NCBI RefSeq assembly: GCF_030269925.1
Contig: NC_085110.1
Span: forward strand, 9,858,001 to 9,922,000
Reading direction: 5' to 3'
From: Bombyx mori
Taxonomy: Eukaryota > Arthropoda > Insecta > Lepidoptera > Bombycidae
Length of the DNA: 64,000 nucleotides
Both the position numbers and the translations under genes were made by a program. The notes beneath the pieces were generated by a model. The model worked only from the letters and a program-made list of their open reading frames with translations, searched no databases and was not told the origin of the DNA. This document shows, piece after piece, positions 10,629 through 22,600 of the stretch. How positions within the stretch are numbered: the stretch's first letter is position 1; each line of letters starts with the position of its first letter.

Positions 10629-13600
10629 ATGGGGGCAAGTGCTGCTGAATTCGAATCTTTAGAACAACAATTTCTTGAACTTATGGGAGAATTTCGTACT
10701 ATCCATGTTAGTTTATTCCTTATTAATAGTGACATAATTTTCTTAACAGCTCACGAGGACCTGATATTGCAATCGAAATTATAAAATAGTTTGTACCACT
10801 TTGAATTTCATAGTAAATAAAAGGTAGTAATCTAAAAAAAAAAATTGCATATCCGTAGTAAAGAAGTGCCTAACAGTTTCATATTATAATAACACACACT
10901 AGTCTGTTTAGCCGAATTGTTTAAACTTTTTTAAATTAGTAAACATTCGCGTAACGTGCTCGAAAAAGTTCCAAGTTTTTTTTTATTACTTAGATGGGTG
11001 GACGAGCTTACCACCGGGTGTTAAGTGGTTACTGGAGCCCATAGATCTATGATATAAATGCGCCACCCAACTTAAGATATAAGTTCTAAGGTCTCGAGTA
11101 TAGTTACAACGGCTGCTCCACCCTTCAAGCCGAAACGCAGTTGACAATAATTGCGTTGCCGTTGACCTGCAACAACAAACTTGCCTTGCTTTGCGGTAGG
11201 CAGCGGCTTGGCTCTGCCGCTGGCATCGCTGAAGTCCATGGGCGATGGTGAACACTCACCATCAGGTGGGCCGTGTGCTCGTCTGCCTACAAGGGCCATA
11301 AAAAAAAAACCTATTGGAATAGTCATCAGAGGCTCGTCTCCGTGAAGCAATCCGCACGGAATGCACGAGGGCAGAATCTGCCGAGGCAGCTCGGGATGCG
11401 GCCGAGCGCGCGGCTGTAGAAGCTAGGAACAGTGCCGCTGCAGCTACTGCTGGAGCCACGCAAGCTGCGACCGAGCTCGCTGCTGTACACGAACAGCTTG
11501 CCAGCTTCAAACTCAAACTAGAACTATCGGTGAATGTCTAGAAAAACAATTATATTAGTTAGTTTTTATTAGTTTATAATAGTATTTTTACTGGTGGTAG
11601 GACCTGTTGAGTCCGCACGGGTAGGTACCACTGCCCTGCTTATCTCTGCCGTAAAGCAGTAATGCGTTTCGGTTTGAAGGGTAGGTCAGCCGTTATAACT
11701 ATACTGAGACCTTAGAACTTATATCTTAAGGTGGGTGGCGCATTTACGTTGTAAATGTCTATGGGCTCCAGTAACCACTTAACACCAGGTGGGCTGTGCG
11801 CTCGTCTACACATCTAAGCAATAAAAAAAAAGAACCATCTGATTGGGTAGGAGCTCTTTCTTGTATATTCATTATTAAATTTAAGACCATTGAATGTTAC
11901 AAATGCAATACAGGACCGTCAACGAAAGCTTCAAGAAGAACGGCATGCAGACTTGCTCGCACAATTAAACTCCTTAGAGCGTGAAATCCAAGAGCTGCGA
12001 CCATTACAGACTTCGCATGTCACTTTACAAAGGCAATACACAGAGTTGCATGAAAGGATTTGCACCGCCACGGAGGATGCTCGAAGGTGCCAAGTCGTCA
12101 CTGTGTTTGTTAATGAAAACTGAATGATAATTATTCATAAACTGCATTAAAAATTTGTCTTGAAGTCCAAGAGAAATTTAATTATAATAGAGAAGATACA
12201 GGTTTCCAACCTCGACTTATTCAGACTACTTCTTTGTCAGTCTTAATCTATCAGGATTGGTACCTCATTAGGGCCCAAGGACCGCTTCATATCAAGTATT
12301 CTGCCAATCGTAGCTAAGGAAAATTTAAAAAGCCTTTTTAAATAAGCGTTTACTTATTAGATTATAAATATTATAATTCTTGGTCTGTATTAGACTCTAT
12401 CTGTTAACATTGAAAGAAGCAACGTGGGTAGGCTTCGCACAAGGCTAATCGACGACCTGTTGAAGTCGTGTGAATCCACTATCGAATGTATACGGGCAAC
12501 GCAGGACCAGGCATTACCCGAACCTTAGCAGAGGCCTATGTCCAGCAGTAGATATTTGTAAGCTGATTATGATTGCTTCGATAGTTCGATAGATATAGCT
12601 TACATCAGCATCTAGCCGACTCTGCGTACCCAAAGCGGTGAGCATCGCATCTAAAAAATATTTAACATTGATTATATCGTTCATTAAGACGGTAATTACT
12701 ATGTCATTCGAAATCAGAAGATTTAGATATTTTAGAAGTCGTCGTGGCCTAAAGGATAAGACTTCCGTTGCATTCGTATCTAGCGATGCACCGGTGTTCG
12801 AATCCCGCAGGCGGGTACCAATTTTTGTAATTAAATACGTACTTAACAAATGTTCACGATTGACTTCCACGGTCAAGGAATAACATCGTGTAATAAAAAT
12901 CAAACCCGCAAAATTATAATTTGCGTGAATGCTGGTGGTAGGACCTCTTGTGAGTCCACACGGGTAGGTACCACCACCCTGCCTATTTCTACCGTGAAGC
13001 AGTTATGCGTTTCGGTTTGGAAGGTGGGATAGCCGTTGTAACTATACTGAGAACTTAGAACTTATATCTCTAGGTGGGTGGCGCATTTACGTTGTAGGTG
13101 CAATGGGCTCGTGTACCCATCTAAGCAATAAAAAAATTAAAAAAAAATTACTCAAAAATATATTTTAGAGAAGCTAGTCAGTTGGAATGCGAATTACGTC
13201 GAGTAGAAAGATGCGCTGCCGGGGGCTCAGAGATACGTGACCGAGCGAGGCTGGCCGCTGCAGCGCACGCTCGGGAAAAACGTTTAGCAGCCGCCGAGCT
13301 GCAGCACACCTCGCGGGAACTTGGCGCTGCGAACGGTATCTATACAGCCCACTGAGTTTCTCGCCGGATCTTCTCAGTGAGTCGCGTTTCCGATCCGGTG
13401 GTAGATTCTGCGAAGCACGGCTCTTGCTAGGGTTCGTGTTAGCAACGTCATCAGGTTTGAGCCCCGTGAGCTCACCTACTAGTTAAAGTTACGCTGAAAT
13501 AGCCTCTCAAGGCTCTCAGCTTAGGTAGGAAAGAAAATGTATCGTATATATTAATACGTAAAGCAAAAACTTTGTACCCCTTTTTACGAAAATTGCGCGG

Positions 13601-14237
13601 ACGGAGGAGTATGAAATTTCCCACACTTATAGAGACTACAGAGAAGGAGTGCAGAATGTTAAAATTGCATAAAGTCTGTGGTCAAATTGAGAATAGGTTA
13701 ATATTGTTTGTCTTTAATATTATTTGTCTATAGTGGAGTCTTGGCGAAATCTGCGATTATAGAAGTATAATAGTATTTGACAATAGAATCATAATAGTGT
13801 ACAAACTTATAATTTCAATTAATTATAGTTGAATTTCAACTACTGCGGGACCACTAGTTAGTCCTTAATTTGTATAATTGACTTACATGAAATATCACAC
13901 ATTCCTAATTGCTGTTTCAGCCGAAATAAACAAGTTGAAGGCGCTCGTTGCAGAAATGCAATTTCGATTATCTGATTCCAAAGATAGGATACTCTCTAAG
14001 GCGCTCGTCTCAGACGAGGAAAGTGTTCAACAGCTGCGTGATGCTTTAGAAACTGAACGAGCCGGAACTGAAAAGTTGGAGAAAGCATTGGCCGCAGCAC
14101 TGGCTGATAACGCAGTATTGGCTGCAAAAGTGCACGCAAGTGACAATAACGACTCTCCAACTAAACTCAGTCTGTCACCTCCTACAGCTAATAATTGTAC
14201 AAACATTTGTCCAATAGATACCTTCTTGGCTGATTAG
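10629..14237 (+). CDS. Alanine-rich coiled-coil protein, function unknown (complete)
   Basis: Five coding exons with GT-AG borders join in one frame: 10629-10706, 11332-11529, 11914-12086, 13169-13335 and 13921-14237. The product is 310 residues. It starts MGASAAEFESLEQQFLELMG; the start is the first ATG and is followed by a short first exon. Exon 2 is alanine- and glutamate-rich (AEAARDAAERAAVEARNSAA), exons 3 and 4 carry heptads (LQEERHADLLAQLNSLEREI), and exon 5 continues (LKALVAEMQFRLSDSKDRIL) to a short serine- and proline-containing tail. Almost the whole chain is predicted helical coiled coil; no signal peptide, membrane segment or enzymatic motif is seen. AATAAA signals follow at 14265 and 14284. 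Introns 1-4 hold Bm1, Helitron-like and LINE-tail repeats, some within 35 bp of acceptors. Donors at 12087 (GTGCCA) and 13336 (GTATCT) are weak. It may be a centrosomal or cytoskeletal adaptor, but nothing in the sequence proves that. Confidence 0.75.
10979..11310. repeat. Composite: truncated Bm1 (-) abutting CGTCTGCCTAC-family repeat (+)
   Basis: 10979-11140 is a minus-strand Bm1 tail and 11165-11310 a plus-strand copy of the second dispersed family, ending GGGCCATAAAAAAAAAA. The A-run ends about 20 bp before the acceptor of coiled-coil exon 2 (11332). Confidence 0.75.
11588..11830 (+). mobile_element. Bm1-type SINE, 5' truncated
   Basis: The Bm1 body runs from CTGGTGGTAGGACCTGTTGA to CATCTAAGCAATAAAAAAAA, in intron 2 of the coiled-coil gene. 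The tRNA head is missing. Confidence 0.85.
12420..12580 (+). repeat. RTE-type LINE 3' end fragment
   Basis: The segment AGCAGAGGCCTATGTCCAGC followed by AGTAGATATTTGTAAGCTGA is the familiar 3' end of lepidopteran RTE-type non-LTR elements. It is severely 5' truncated and lies in intron 3 of the coiled-coil gene. Confidence 0.5.
12738..13137 (+). mobile_element. Bm1-type SINE, full length with tRNA-like head
   Basis: The head GTCGTGGCCTAAAGGATAAG (A box) and GGTGTTCGAATCCCGCAGGC (B box) is followed by the common body and the A-rich end CATCTAAGCAATAAAAAAAT. This is the reference copy for interpreting the head-less copies. It ends about 30 bp upstream of coiled-coil exon 4. Confidence 0.9.
13341..13857 (+). 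repeat. Jockey-3'UTR-like repeat next to a Helitron-like copy
   Basis: 13341-13533 is the dispersed repeat with the TGAGTTTCTCGCCGGATCTT core. 13542-13857 is the direct copy of the Helitron-like family (GTATATATTAATACG to GACCACTAGT). Both lie in intron 4 of the coiled-coil gene; the repeat begins only about 5 bp after the weak donor at 13336. Confidence 0.6.
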
Positions 14238-14264
14238 ATTAGTAGTTCCTGTACTCACGGTGAT

Positions 14265-14289
14265 AATAAAGTGTAGCTCTTTAAATAAA
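14265..14289 (+). terminator. Polyadenylation signals of coiled-coil gene
   Basis: Two AATAAA hexamers, at 14265-14270 and 14284-14289, lie 28 and 47 bp after the stop codon. Confidence 0.6.
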
Positions 14290-15400
14290 AATTCAACAAA
14301 ACTGATGAAGCGTTTTATTATTTTAACCATAAACATAAACATTCTCCAAGCGAACATCAAACAACGCAATAGAGGTGTACGGATTTATATGGTATAAGGT
14401 CCATTAAAAAACAATGCCGTGGGAGTTACGTGTATGGGTCGTAAGCTTTTTCAAAGTAAGAACTGGTTTACAGGCCGCCTTGTTGCAAATCTAAAAGGAG
14501 ACAAAACGAATAGAAAAATCTGTACCAATTATATTTAAATATTCTAAAAGTTAATTTAGAAATTGGCAATTTTTATTAATCTTTCTGATGATGATGGTGA
14601 TGACAATAGTGTAAGTTTCATTCAATTTTAAAATCAAACTTATAACGATATACATTTTAGAGTTGTTAGTCTTGTTTATGATCAACGACTTGACGTAAAT
14701 GGTTTGTTAAACTGGTTCCCAGGAATGCACGTTAGCTTCGCAACAGATATCGCGAATCCACCATCTATAAATCTAAACCAAACTTTAAGCTCCAAAATTA
14801 ATGTTGATGTTTAGCCATATTTGCCGGGACACCGAATATAAACTCTTTACACTCTAACATATTGGTAATTTATATCATAATATTTTTAAACAACTTATAA
14901 GGCGAATATCGTAAAAAACAGGCTCTCAACGTAATTCATTCCAAAGATTGACGTAGTTTGAAATATAAATATGGAAATTGAAATACGGAATTAAGGTACA
15001 GTATAGTTAGAGCTCTTAAACTGTCCCATGTTGAGGTCAGAAATGCTCAAAAGATTAAACATGCTCAAAAGTTAAAATACAACCAGGTCATCCTTTGACT
15101 TGCGAGGTGTTAACTGCCATACCTTGATGATATTAGGGCTTAATCAAACAATTATTGAGAGACGTCTGCTGCACTGGATTAATGTGGTACGTAGTATTAC
15201 AAATAGGCAAGTGCAGTTGTATGTGCGGTACATACGGAATTGAATCGGTGGATTTTCGCAAGGCTTCTCGGCGCCCCACCTGCGGCCTGCGTGGGCGCTT
15301 CGTCACTCGCAACACAGGTAGGCACTAGTCAGTTGTAACATAGCACCGCGGCCGGTTCTGTCGCGCCCCCTTGATTTATTGCGAACTATGTGCATTCGAA
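14290..15400. other. Intergenic, coiled-coil to CD109-like gene
   Basis: No supported coding sequence. GC-rich DNA at 15240-15375 directly precedes the predicted CD109-like leader exon and may be promoter-proximal. Confidence 0.4.
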
Positions 15401-15419
15401 TGAAACGATCTGTGATACT

Positions 15420-15483
15420 ATAGTGTTAAGTTTCATGTGTTAAGTATCAGTTAAGTGTTACTGCGAAATACATTTTCAGAGAG
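15420..15483 (+). other. Putative 5' UTR first exon of the CD109-like gene
   Basis: A segment with an arthropod-initiator-like TATCAGTTAAG leads to a good donor, GAGAG|GTGAGC, at 15483/15484. The first coding exon at 19685 has an acceptor (TTTCCAG) ending at 19673, so an upstream leader exon is required, and this is the best candidate. It is an inference; no transcript data were used. Confidence 0.35.
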
Positions 15484-15924
15484 GTGAGCCTACGTTTAAA
15501 TACGCTGAAGCTATGTGAAGCTACGTAATCTCTATTTTTAAATTTCAAAACTCGATCATAATTGAATCAAGCAGACGTATCATTATAAAATAAAATAAGA
15601 CGGATAGTATTGGGTAAAACAAGTACCTATTCGTCAACATCAAAACAATTGATAGTAAAGAGTGTACGAGATGATTCGCTCTTGCTGAGTATTACAAGTG
15701 ATTGTTTTGTTGCGGTGGAGGTAAACACAGGTTGTGCATTTGCTCAGAAGACAGACATTTACTTTAGAGAGAAAGTTCCATTTCCCAATCTACATGCTCT
15801 CTGTACCAAGTAGAGACTTGCGATTTATTAACATTGTTTCAATTGCAATGCAAAATTGGAGTATACCAACTTCCAATAAAAAGGTTTCATATAATTAAAC
15901 TAAACTTCATGTAACTAAACTTGA

Positions 15925-16049
15925 GACCTTAGAACTTGTATCTCAGGGTGGGTGGCGCATTTGCGATGTGGATGTCTATGGGCTCCAGTAACCACTTAAC
16001 ATCAGGTGGGCTGTGAGCTCGTCCACCCATCTAAGCAAAAAAAAAAACA
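15925..16049 (+). mobile_element. Bm1-type SINE fragment
   Basis: This is the 3' third of Bm1, from GAGACCTTAGAACTTGTATC to CATCTAAGCAAAAAAAAAA. It lies in the presumed 5' UTR intron of the CD109-like gene. Confidence 0.8.
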
Positions 16050-17116
16050 CTTTTACGGCGAAATCGGCGTTTATTTTACAATATTTTTATTAGCACAAAA
16101 GGTTAAGCGAGCTTAGGTCTCACATGACGTTATGGTGTTACCGGAATCTGTAATACTACGGGTATGACGCCGCCTGCCTGTCAAAGATTCAATAAGATAT
16201 AATGCCTACTTTAATTATTTTTTGTATGGGACATCTGTATTTTAAAAGATTTACTTGAAGCTCTTAAAAGCCCTAGAAAATACTAAGTCAATCATATTTA
16301 AATTTATTTCATTCGAAGTTGAGGAAGGCTGTTCCGCCCATGCAAATGTTGACATATACTGAGTCACACATACTGGGCCGCAAGGACACTGAGCTCAGTC
16401 AACATATGAATTCAATACATTAGTAATAAATCCAACACGATTGTTTGTTGACAATAGAATTGTGAGAATCAATATCTAGTTGTTACACATTCGAATTTTT
16501 TCAAAGAAATTTTGATTTACATGTCATTGAACATATATTGGAATTTATTATTAAGTTGAGAACACATGGCAATTAACATTACAGATTCTATCTACCTGCA
16601 ACTTAATGTGTTGATTATATTTCTAGATGTTATTGTTTTTTTCGTGTTAAGTAATTTTTAAACTAAAGTTTCAACGTAGTTTTTAAAAGTAAATCCAAGT
16701 AACAGAATTTTACAGTTACAATTTTATCTACATTTGAATATAAGTATAATATAATAACAGACTCAGTCCCGAGAGCATTATATACCATTGCATACCCTAT
16801 GAAAATAGAGAAAAATTGTTATTTAAATTGATCTTTAGAGGTTGTCTACTGGACTGCAACTTACAAAACATAGGATGCATTCACCGACATTCAGAGCATG
16901 ACCACGCGAAGGCTTTTCAATGAAAACTTACTAAATGAATGAATGTTTTGCAGTACATTTTATTAGTAAAAAATAAAATCGAGCGAGTGAAATAAAGATT
17001 AAAACCAGTTTAATGTTAAGATTGAACCGGTGATAATGCAGCCGTTTCCTGACACGGTCGTCCTAAGAAATCACATTTGCACTTTACTAATCTTTGCATT
17101 TAAATGTAATAGTACC
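16050..17116. other. Presumed intron, nothing recognised
   Basis: AT-rich sequence with no ORF, splice-supported exon or repeat that I recognise. Confidence 0.35.
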
Positions 17117-17118
17117 TA

Positions 17119-18409
17119 GTCAGGTCATAAATTCTGTCACATGTTTAATGTAAAATAATTGAAACAAGTTTATTCATTATGTAACCATTCATATACCAAA
17201 ATGAACTTAACAAAACATAGATTCTTATGACACTAAAGTTTATTCAAAATGACCTCCGTGATTTTGAATACAGGCCTTCAATCTGCGCGGCCAGTCGTCT
17301 ATCGCAGCACGAACGAGGTCCATGTCAATATCGGCGGCTGCCTTAATCAAGGATGTCTTGAGTGACTCCAAATTGGGATGAAGCTTTGAGCACGCCTTTT
17401 CCTCCAAGTGTTGCCATATCTTGTAATCTAACGGATTCTAATCTGGACTGGAGGAGGGCCAGTCTTCGTGCCGGATGAAGTCGATTTCACGCGCCGCCAG
17501 CCAGTCTTGTGTGCTCTTCGCTCTATGAGCTGGCGCTGAATCTTGTTGATATACCCAGTGCCTGTTATTGGACATGGTATGAGAAACAGGTTCCACAAGG
17601 TTCGTCAGGACTGTATTTTGATACACAACTGCATTCGTTTTTACACCTTTCTCACAAAAATGTACCTCTGTTAAGCCCCAATAAGAAACTCCCAACCATA
17701 CCATGAGCGAGGATGGAAAATGACCTCGTTGGACACGCGGAATACGGTTGCTCGCTTCTTCACTACTGTGTGCGTACACCTTATCATTTTGTTTGTTGTA
17801 GCTCTCTTCTACGGTAAAAATTTTTTCATCCGAAAAAAGAATTTCCCGATATTTTTTTCCCGCGTACCGCTTCAACAAAGCGCGGCATCTCTTCAGTCTC
17901 AGGTCCATTAGACGAGCATTCAAACGATGTCCTGTTTTTCTTCGATATGCCCGAAGCCCTAAGTCTTCATTTAACACCCTTTTCACCGTGGTTCTGCTTA
18001 ACCCCATCTGAAGGGCCAACAGTTTCTGCTTACGTTTGGGATTTCTTTGAATTCGCGCCTTCACAGCTTTTATCACTGCTGGAGTCCTAACAGACTGAGG
18101 GCGACCACTTCTTGACCTGTCATCTACACTAGAGTCTTCATTGTATCGTTTGATGGTACGATAAACGAATCTTTTGGTTATATTCAAATATTTCAGTATG
18201 TTAAAATTTTGAATTGGCGCGGAACTGCAACGATGCAACGCAATAACTGCAACACGGTCTTCTTTAAGCGTCCACTCCATATTTAAAAATGAGTAAAATT
18301 CTAAAAGTATACATTTTTATTTTCATGAACAATTCGAAATTCGAATTCAATAAACTTTTTTGTGGCCAGCATTCTAAAAGAAAAGTTTTTACTGTGTGAC
18401 AATACTGAC
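17119..18409 (-). mobile_element. maT-type mariner transposon
   Basis: The element is bounded by GTCAG...CTGAC termini and flanked by TA dinucleotides at 17117-17118 and 18410-18411, the expected target duplication. The left terminus GTCAGGTCATAAATTCTGTC and the right terminus (complement GTCAGTATTGTCACACAGTA) share GTCAG and TGTCACA with an offset, so the inverted repeats are imperfect. It holds one transposase gene on the minus strand. Confidence 0.85.
17240..18280 (-). pseudogene. maT/mariner DD37D transposase with one nonsense codon
   Basis: This is a cut-and-paste transposase, 346 codons if read through. An N-terminal helix-turn-helix region (EWTLKEDRVAVIALHRCSSA; GRPQSVRTPAVIKAVKARI) is followed by the catalytic domain. 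The acidic residues are in FSDEKIF, QQDSAPAH and NPLDY, with 37 residues between the second and third, which is the maT (DD37D) spacing. The only visible lesion is a TAG at 17438-17440, directly after SSPD, where the family usually has leucine. After it the frame continues to NHGGHFE and a TAA at 17240. The single lesion suggests recent inactivation. It lies in the presumed first intron of the CD109-like gene, in opposite orientation. Confidence 0.9.
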
Positions 18410-18714
18410 TAGTTATAATATAATTTTAAATTAACAGACTCGCCTGATCTATAGCTTTGACGTACCCACGTGGTGGGTATACGCCTTTGTTTATAGTAAG
18501 TTCACATTTCGTGAACCGGCAATCTAAAGCGAAGTCAGTGATTTTGGATGTATTACATTCCATTGTATGCAGCATTGCATACGGAACTTTTTTATCGTGA
18601 TTTTTTAAACAATCTCATGTCATCAATGTTAAGTACAAGTGAGTCACGAATCGCTTGAAACTTCTAGTTTCATAGAAGGACTTCGGTTTTCTCTGTATTT
18701 TTTTCCTTATATTT

Positions 18715-18950
18715 TATCAGGAGTGCTTAGATGAATTGTTTGAGGTGATATCTTCATCTATCTTCTTTTTACCATCGCACCTCTCACGATCGAAATTATT
18801 TTACACAATTATTTTATATAGAACCACAACAGTCATCAACAATGCTTTTTTTCTACTTACTACCGCGCTGTGAAATGAACTTCCCACGATGGTGTTTTCT
18901 GAGCGCTATAAGATATCTTTATTCAAACGAGCCTTGATAAAAGTTTTATT
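18715..18950 (+). repeat. LINE-tail-like fragment
   Basis: The stretch with CTTCTTTTTACCATCGCACC and CACGATGGTGTTTTCTGAGC shares blocks with 20965-21115 (CTTCTTTTTATCATCCCACC; CCACGATGGTTTTCGATCGC). The two are diverged members of one element whose tail may be the CGTCTGCCTAC repeat that follows both. Confidence 0.4.
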
Positions 18951-18952
18951 TA

Positions 18953-19195
18953 TTTATTGCTTAGATGTGTGGACGAGCTCACAGCCCACCTGGTGTTAAG
19001 TGGTTACTGGAGCCCATAGACATCTACAACGTAAATGCGCCACACATCTTGAGATATAGTTCTAAGGTCTCAGTATAGTCACAACGGCTGTCCCACCCTT
19101 CAAACCGAAACGCATTACTGCTTCACGGCAGAAATAGGCGGGGAGGTGGTACCTACCCGTGCGGACTCACAAGAGGTCCTATCATCAGTTCTAAG
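18953..19195 (-). mobile_element. Bm1-type SINE, 5' truncated, inverted
   Basis: The Bm1 body is on the minus strand; the plus strand reads TTATTGCTTAGATGTGTGGA through GGCAGAAATAGGCGGGGAGG to AGAGGTCCTATCATCAG. Confidence 0.85.
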
Positions 19196-19684
19196 CAGTA
19201 GACAGGAACACACCACTGGTCTTTCTGACGTCCGTGAGCGATGGTGACCACTCATCGCCAGGTGGGCACATGCTTTTCTACCTACAGTGGCAACAAAAAA
19301 GTTTTAGTCCGATCAATTTTTTTCAGAGACAAAGACAAAAATATTTAGTATCTTTTATTTAGTAGCTCTTTCTGCTCCGATTATCAAACGATTTTACGTA
19401 GCTATTAAATTAAAGTGTTATAACTTAAGCAATTAAGAAACCGTGTATTTTCAACCTTACAAGAAAAATGACAATAATATATCAAAAATGAAAATAAAAC
19501 TAAATCTTGGGGTGTCAGCGACAATGATCGAACTTCGACCAATAATGGATCTATATAGTGAAAACTAGTTTTTAATAGTTAGTTAGTAAGTTAAAACCAT
19601 TCGAATGCATTTATTAGTTGTGTTCAATCGTTTACAGATTACATTTTAACAAACCTATATTTTATGTTTCCAGAATTCATAGTC

Positions 19685-22600
19685 ATGATTGAAAAAATCA
19701 AGACTCTACTCCTGTTCATTTTAAGCGTGCCAGCTGTAACGCAATGGTACGTATATCATCTTCTACAGTTTTCAAATTAACATGTTTTTTTTTTAATTTT
19801 GTTTAATTTTCTTATAATTTTTTTTTTATTGCTTTGATGGGTGGACGAGCTCACAGCCCACCTGGTGTTAAGTGATTACTGGAGCCCATAGACATCCATA
19901 ACGTAAATGCGCCACTCACCTTGAGATACAAGTTCTAAGGTCTCAAGTATAGTTACAACGGCTGCCCCACCCTTCAAACCGAAACGCATTACTGCTTCAC
20001 GGCAGAAATAGGCAGGGTGGTGGTTGGTACCCACCCGCGCGGACTCCCAAGAGGTCCTACCACCAGTAAAAATTTGTTAAAATTTCAGTATATCGGTTGT
20101 GGGGCCACAAATATTGCGACCATTTAGTTCATACAGTGTTGCTATAGCGGGAGGCTCCCGGGCATACACGCTGTATGTGGCAGTAGAAGGAAGACGAGAG
20201 AATGGGGAACAGTTCTCACAAGGTCGCGAGGTACAAATACCCGCAGCATCCGCAAGGCTAATAGAGCTTGAAGTAAGTTCATAGTTTTGTGCTTTAATAT
20301 TTGAAACTATTTTATTTACTCTGTGTAGCTTAAAATAATGTACTATGTATATCATTGTTATTAAGCCAAGTCGTTGTAGATATGGAAAATTATACATGTT
20401 GCTTAACGACTAAAAAAACACGCTTAAATATCCAAGCGAACTGACAGTTAATTTATATTATTTTTTTGTTCTATTGATACTGGTCGGCAAATTAAAGCAA
20501 AGTTAAAAATATTGTATAGCCATCGGACCTTGATTCTTGTGGAAAATTTCCAATTAATCGGATGTCTTTCCAATTAAATCAAGAGAATTCGGTTACAACG
20601 TAATAACTTCCAAAGATTCAGTTGCATACATGCATCAAAAAAAAAACACATACCAAGTTAATAATGTCATGTTAAAAAGGTCGTGTAATGATGGGTGAGT
20701 ACCACCGTCATCCCTATTTCTGCTACTAAGCCAATATGCCAATGTGAAGGGTAAGGTAATTTGAAGCTTTTATTTTGTGGCTTATGCGGTTGCATTCACA
20801 TTATGAGTTATTCCATACAAATATTAGTCTTGCTGTTAGAATAAGAACTGTAGAGGGCTTGTTTGTCAGACTAATTAATAAATATGTATATTTGTTTTAC
20901 CTAACAAAAATACAGAGAAATTTTGTTAACAACAACCACTGTATCAAAAAGAAAATAATAATACTGAAGTGACTGGGCTGTTCCGAGGAATTTATCGAGA
21001 CAATCCCTATATCTTCTTTTTATCATCCCACCGTCCACGATTTCAAAGTTCATCTCTTCCACGATGGTTTTCGATCGCTATAACATTTCTTTCCATAAGT
21101 AAAGCTTGACGAGAACCCTCAACAATAGGTAGCTTGGCTGTGACAATGATGCTGATGTCCATGAACGGTGGCTATTCACCATCAGATGAGCCATATGATA
21201 AACGGCAATTGAAAGAAATATCAAAAAGAGCAAAGATTAAATGAGCCGCAGAAAGTTATAAGTATTACGACGCACTTATAGATCGGAGACCCGGGGCCGG
21301 GTCGGTACTCGCTGGTTGCGCGGTCTACCTCAGGACCGCTATTCTCTTCCTCCGCGCCACTGACCTACCAACCGAGAAGTTTCTGCGTCTTTATACAGAC
21401 AGACAAACGAATCTACCAGCCCGGCGACACCATTAACTTTAGGACTATCGCTTTGGACAAGTAAGTATTGCAACATAAGGTTCTTGATTGTCTTTGAAAT
21501 CGAAATACGGGCGTACTAAATATAGTATAGCCTGAGAACAATAGCCGTCACTAGTGTAATTATAATTTTCAATGAAACAAAAAACTTTCGTTTTCAATAA
21601 CATCACTAATATAAGAAAGTTTGTGTGCGTGAGATTACGTCGTGTGATTACAAGACGGTCGTTAACCTCGATGAGCGCACGCAGAACTTCAATCATTTTT
21701 AACGTATTTATGTTCAACTGACGGACAATAAATTTAAAAACGAAATTAGTGTAACTGATACTTTAACTTTGTTAAACCAAGTTTGTCTATCGTCTCACAT
21801 ACCCCGCGTGCCCCTTAGACGTGGACACCTCCTATGAGGTTCGACCCATCAAGTTTATCCATCGCTGGAGTCTTACTCATCTTCAACTCATATATTCAAT
21901 GTTATAAAACTTCTAAATGTTATTCGTTTTTAGATACCTATTACCACTTTCCGGCACTGCGGATATAAGTATACTGGATGCCGGTGGTTCGTCTATAAGA
22001 GAATGGGCCGGTCTTACTATAGATCGAGGGATTATAAGCGAAGAGCTCATATTAGCTGATGAACCTACTCTAGGAGAATGGAAGATACAGGTAGGTACTT
22101 AACTAGTAATTAAAACAATACCAATTTGCTCAACGTTACAGAGATTAATACTCGAAACATACATAACATATCTTTAAATCAGTTTATTCTATTGAATTGA
22201 TATTTTTTTCAGTCATTATTTATTTTTATTCTCCTATAATAAAGAAAAATATCAGTCATTACATTAACGATTTAGTTCACGGATTATGGCCTCCAAAATC
22301 ATCTAAGCTGAACCGCCCACTAACAACTGATGACCTCAGTAGAAACATCTAGAATGTTTTTATAATATTGTGTAACCAACAATTAGGTAGAAGTACGTGG
22401 GCAGAAATATTCGAAAAATGTACTGGTGGCGGACTACGTGCTGCCGAAGTTTAATATGGAAATGAACATACCCAAGGAGGTGCTCTTCAGCGATGGAAGG
22501 TTCAATATCAACGTTACTGCTAAGTGAGTTACCGTCTTTATAATGTACTATAATTAGCTATGTTTTAACAAATATTTATCTGCATACCAGAAAACCAAAA

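Noticed and set aside
12738..12820. tRNA gene suggested by A- and B-box motifs (also at 60035-60115 and 31629-31705)
   Set aside because: These are pol III heads of SINEs: the cloverleaf is incomplete and SINE body sequence follows directly.
15133..15315. 60-codon minus-strand ORF in GC-rich DNA
   Set aside because: It has no family features, and the GC-rich segment is better explained as promoter-proximal DNA of the CD109-like gene.
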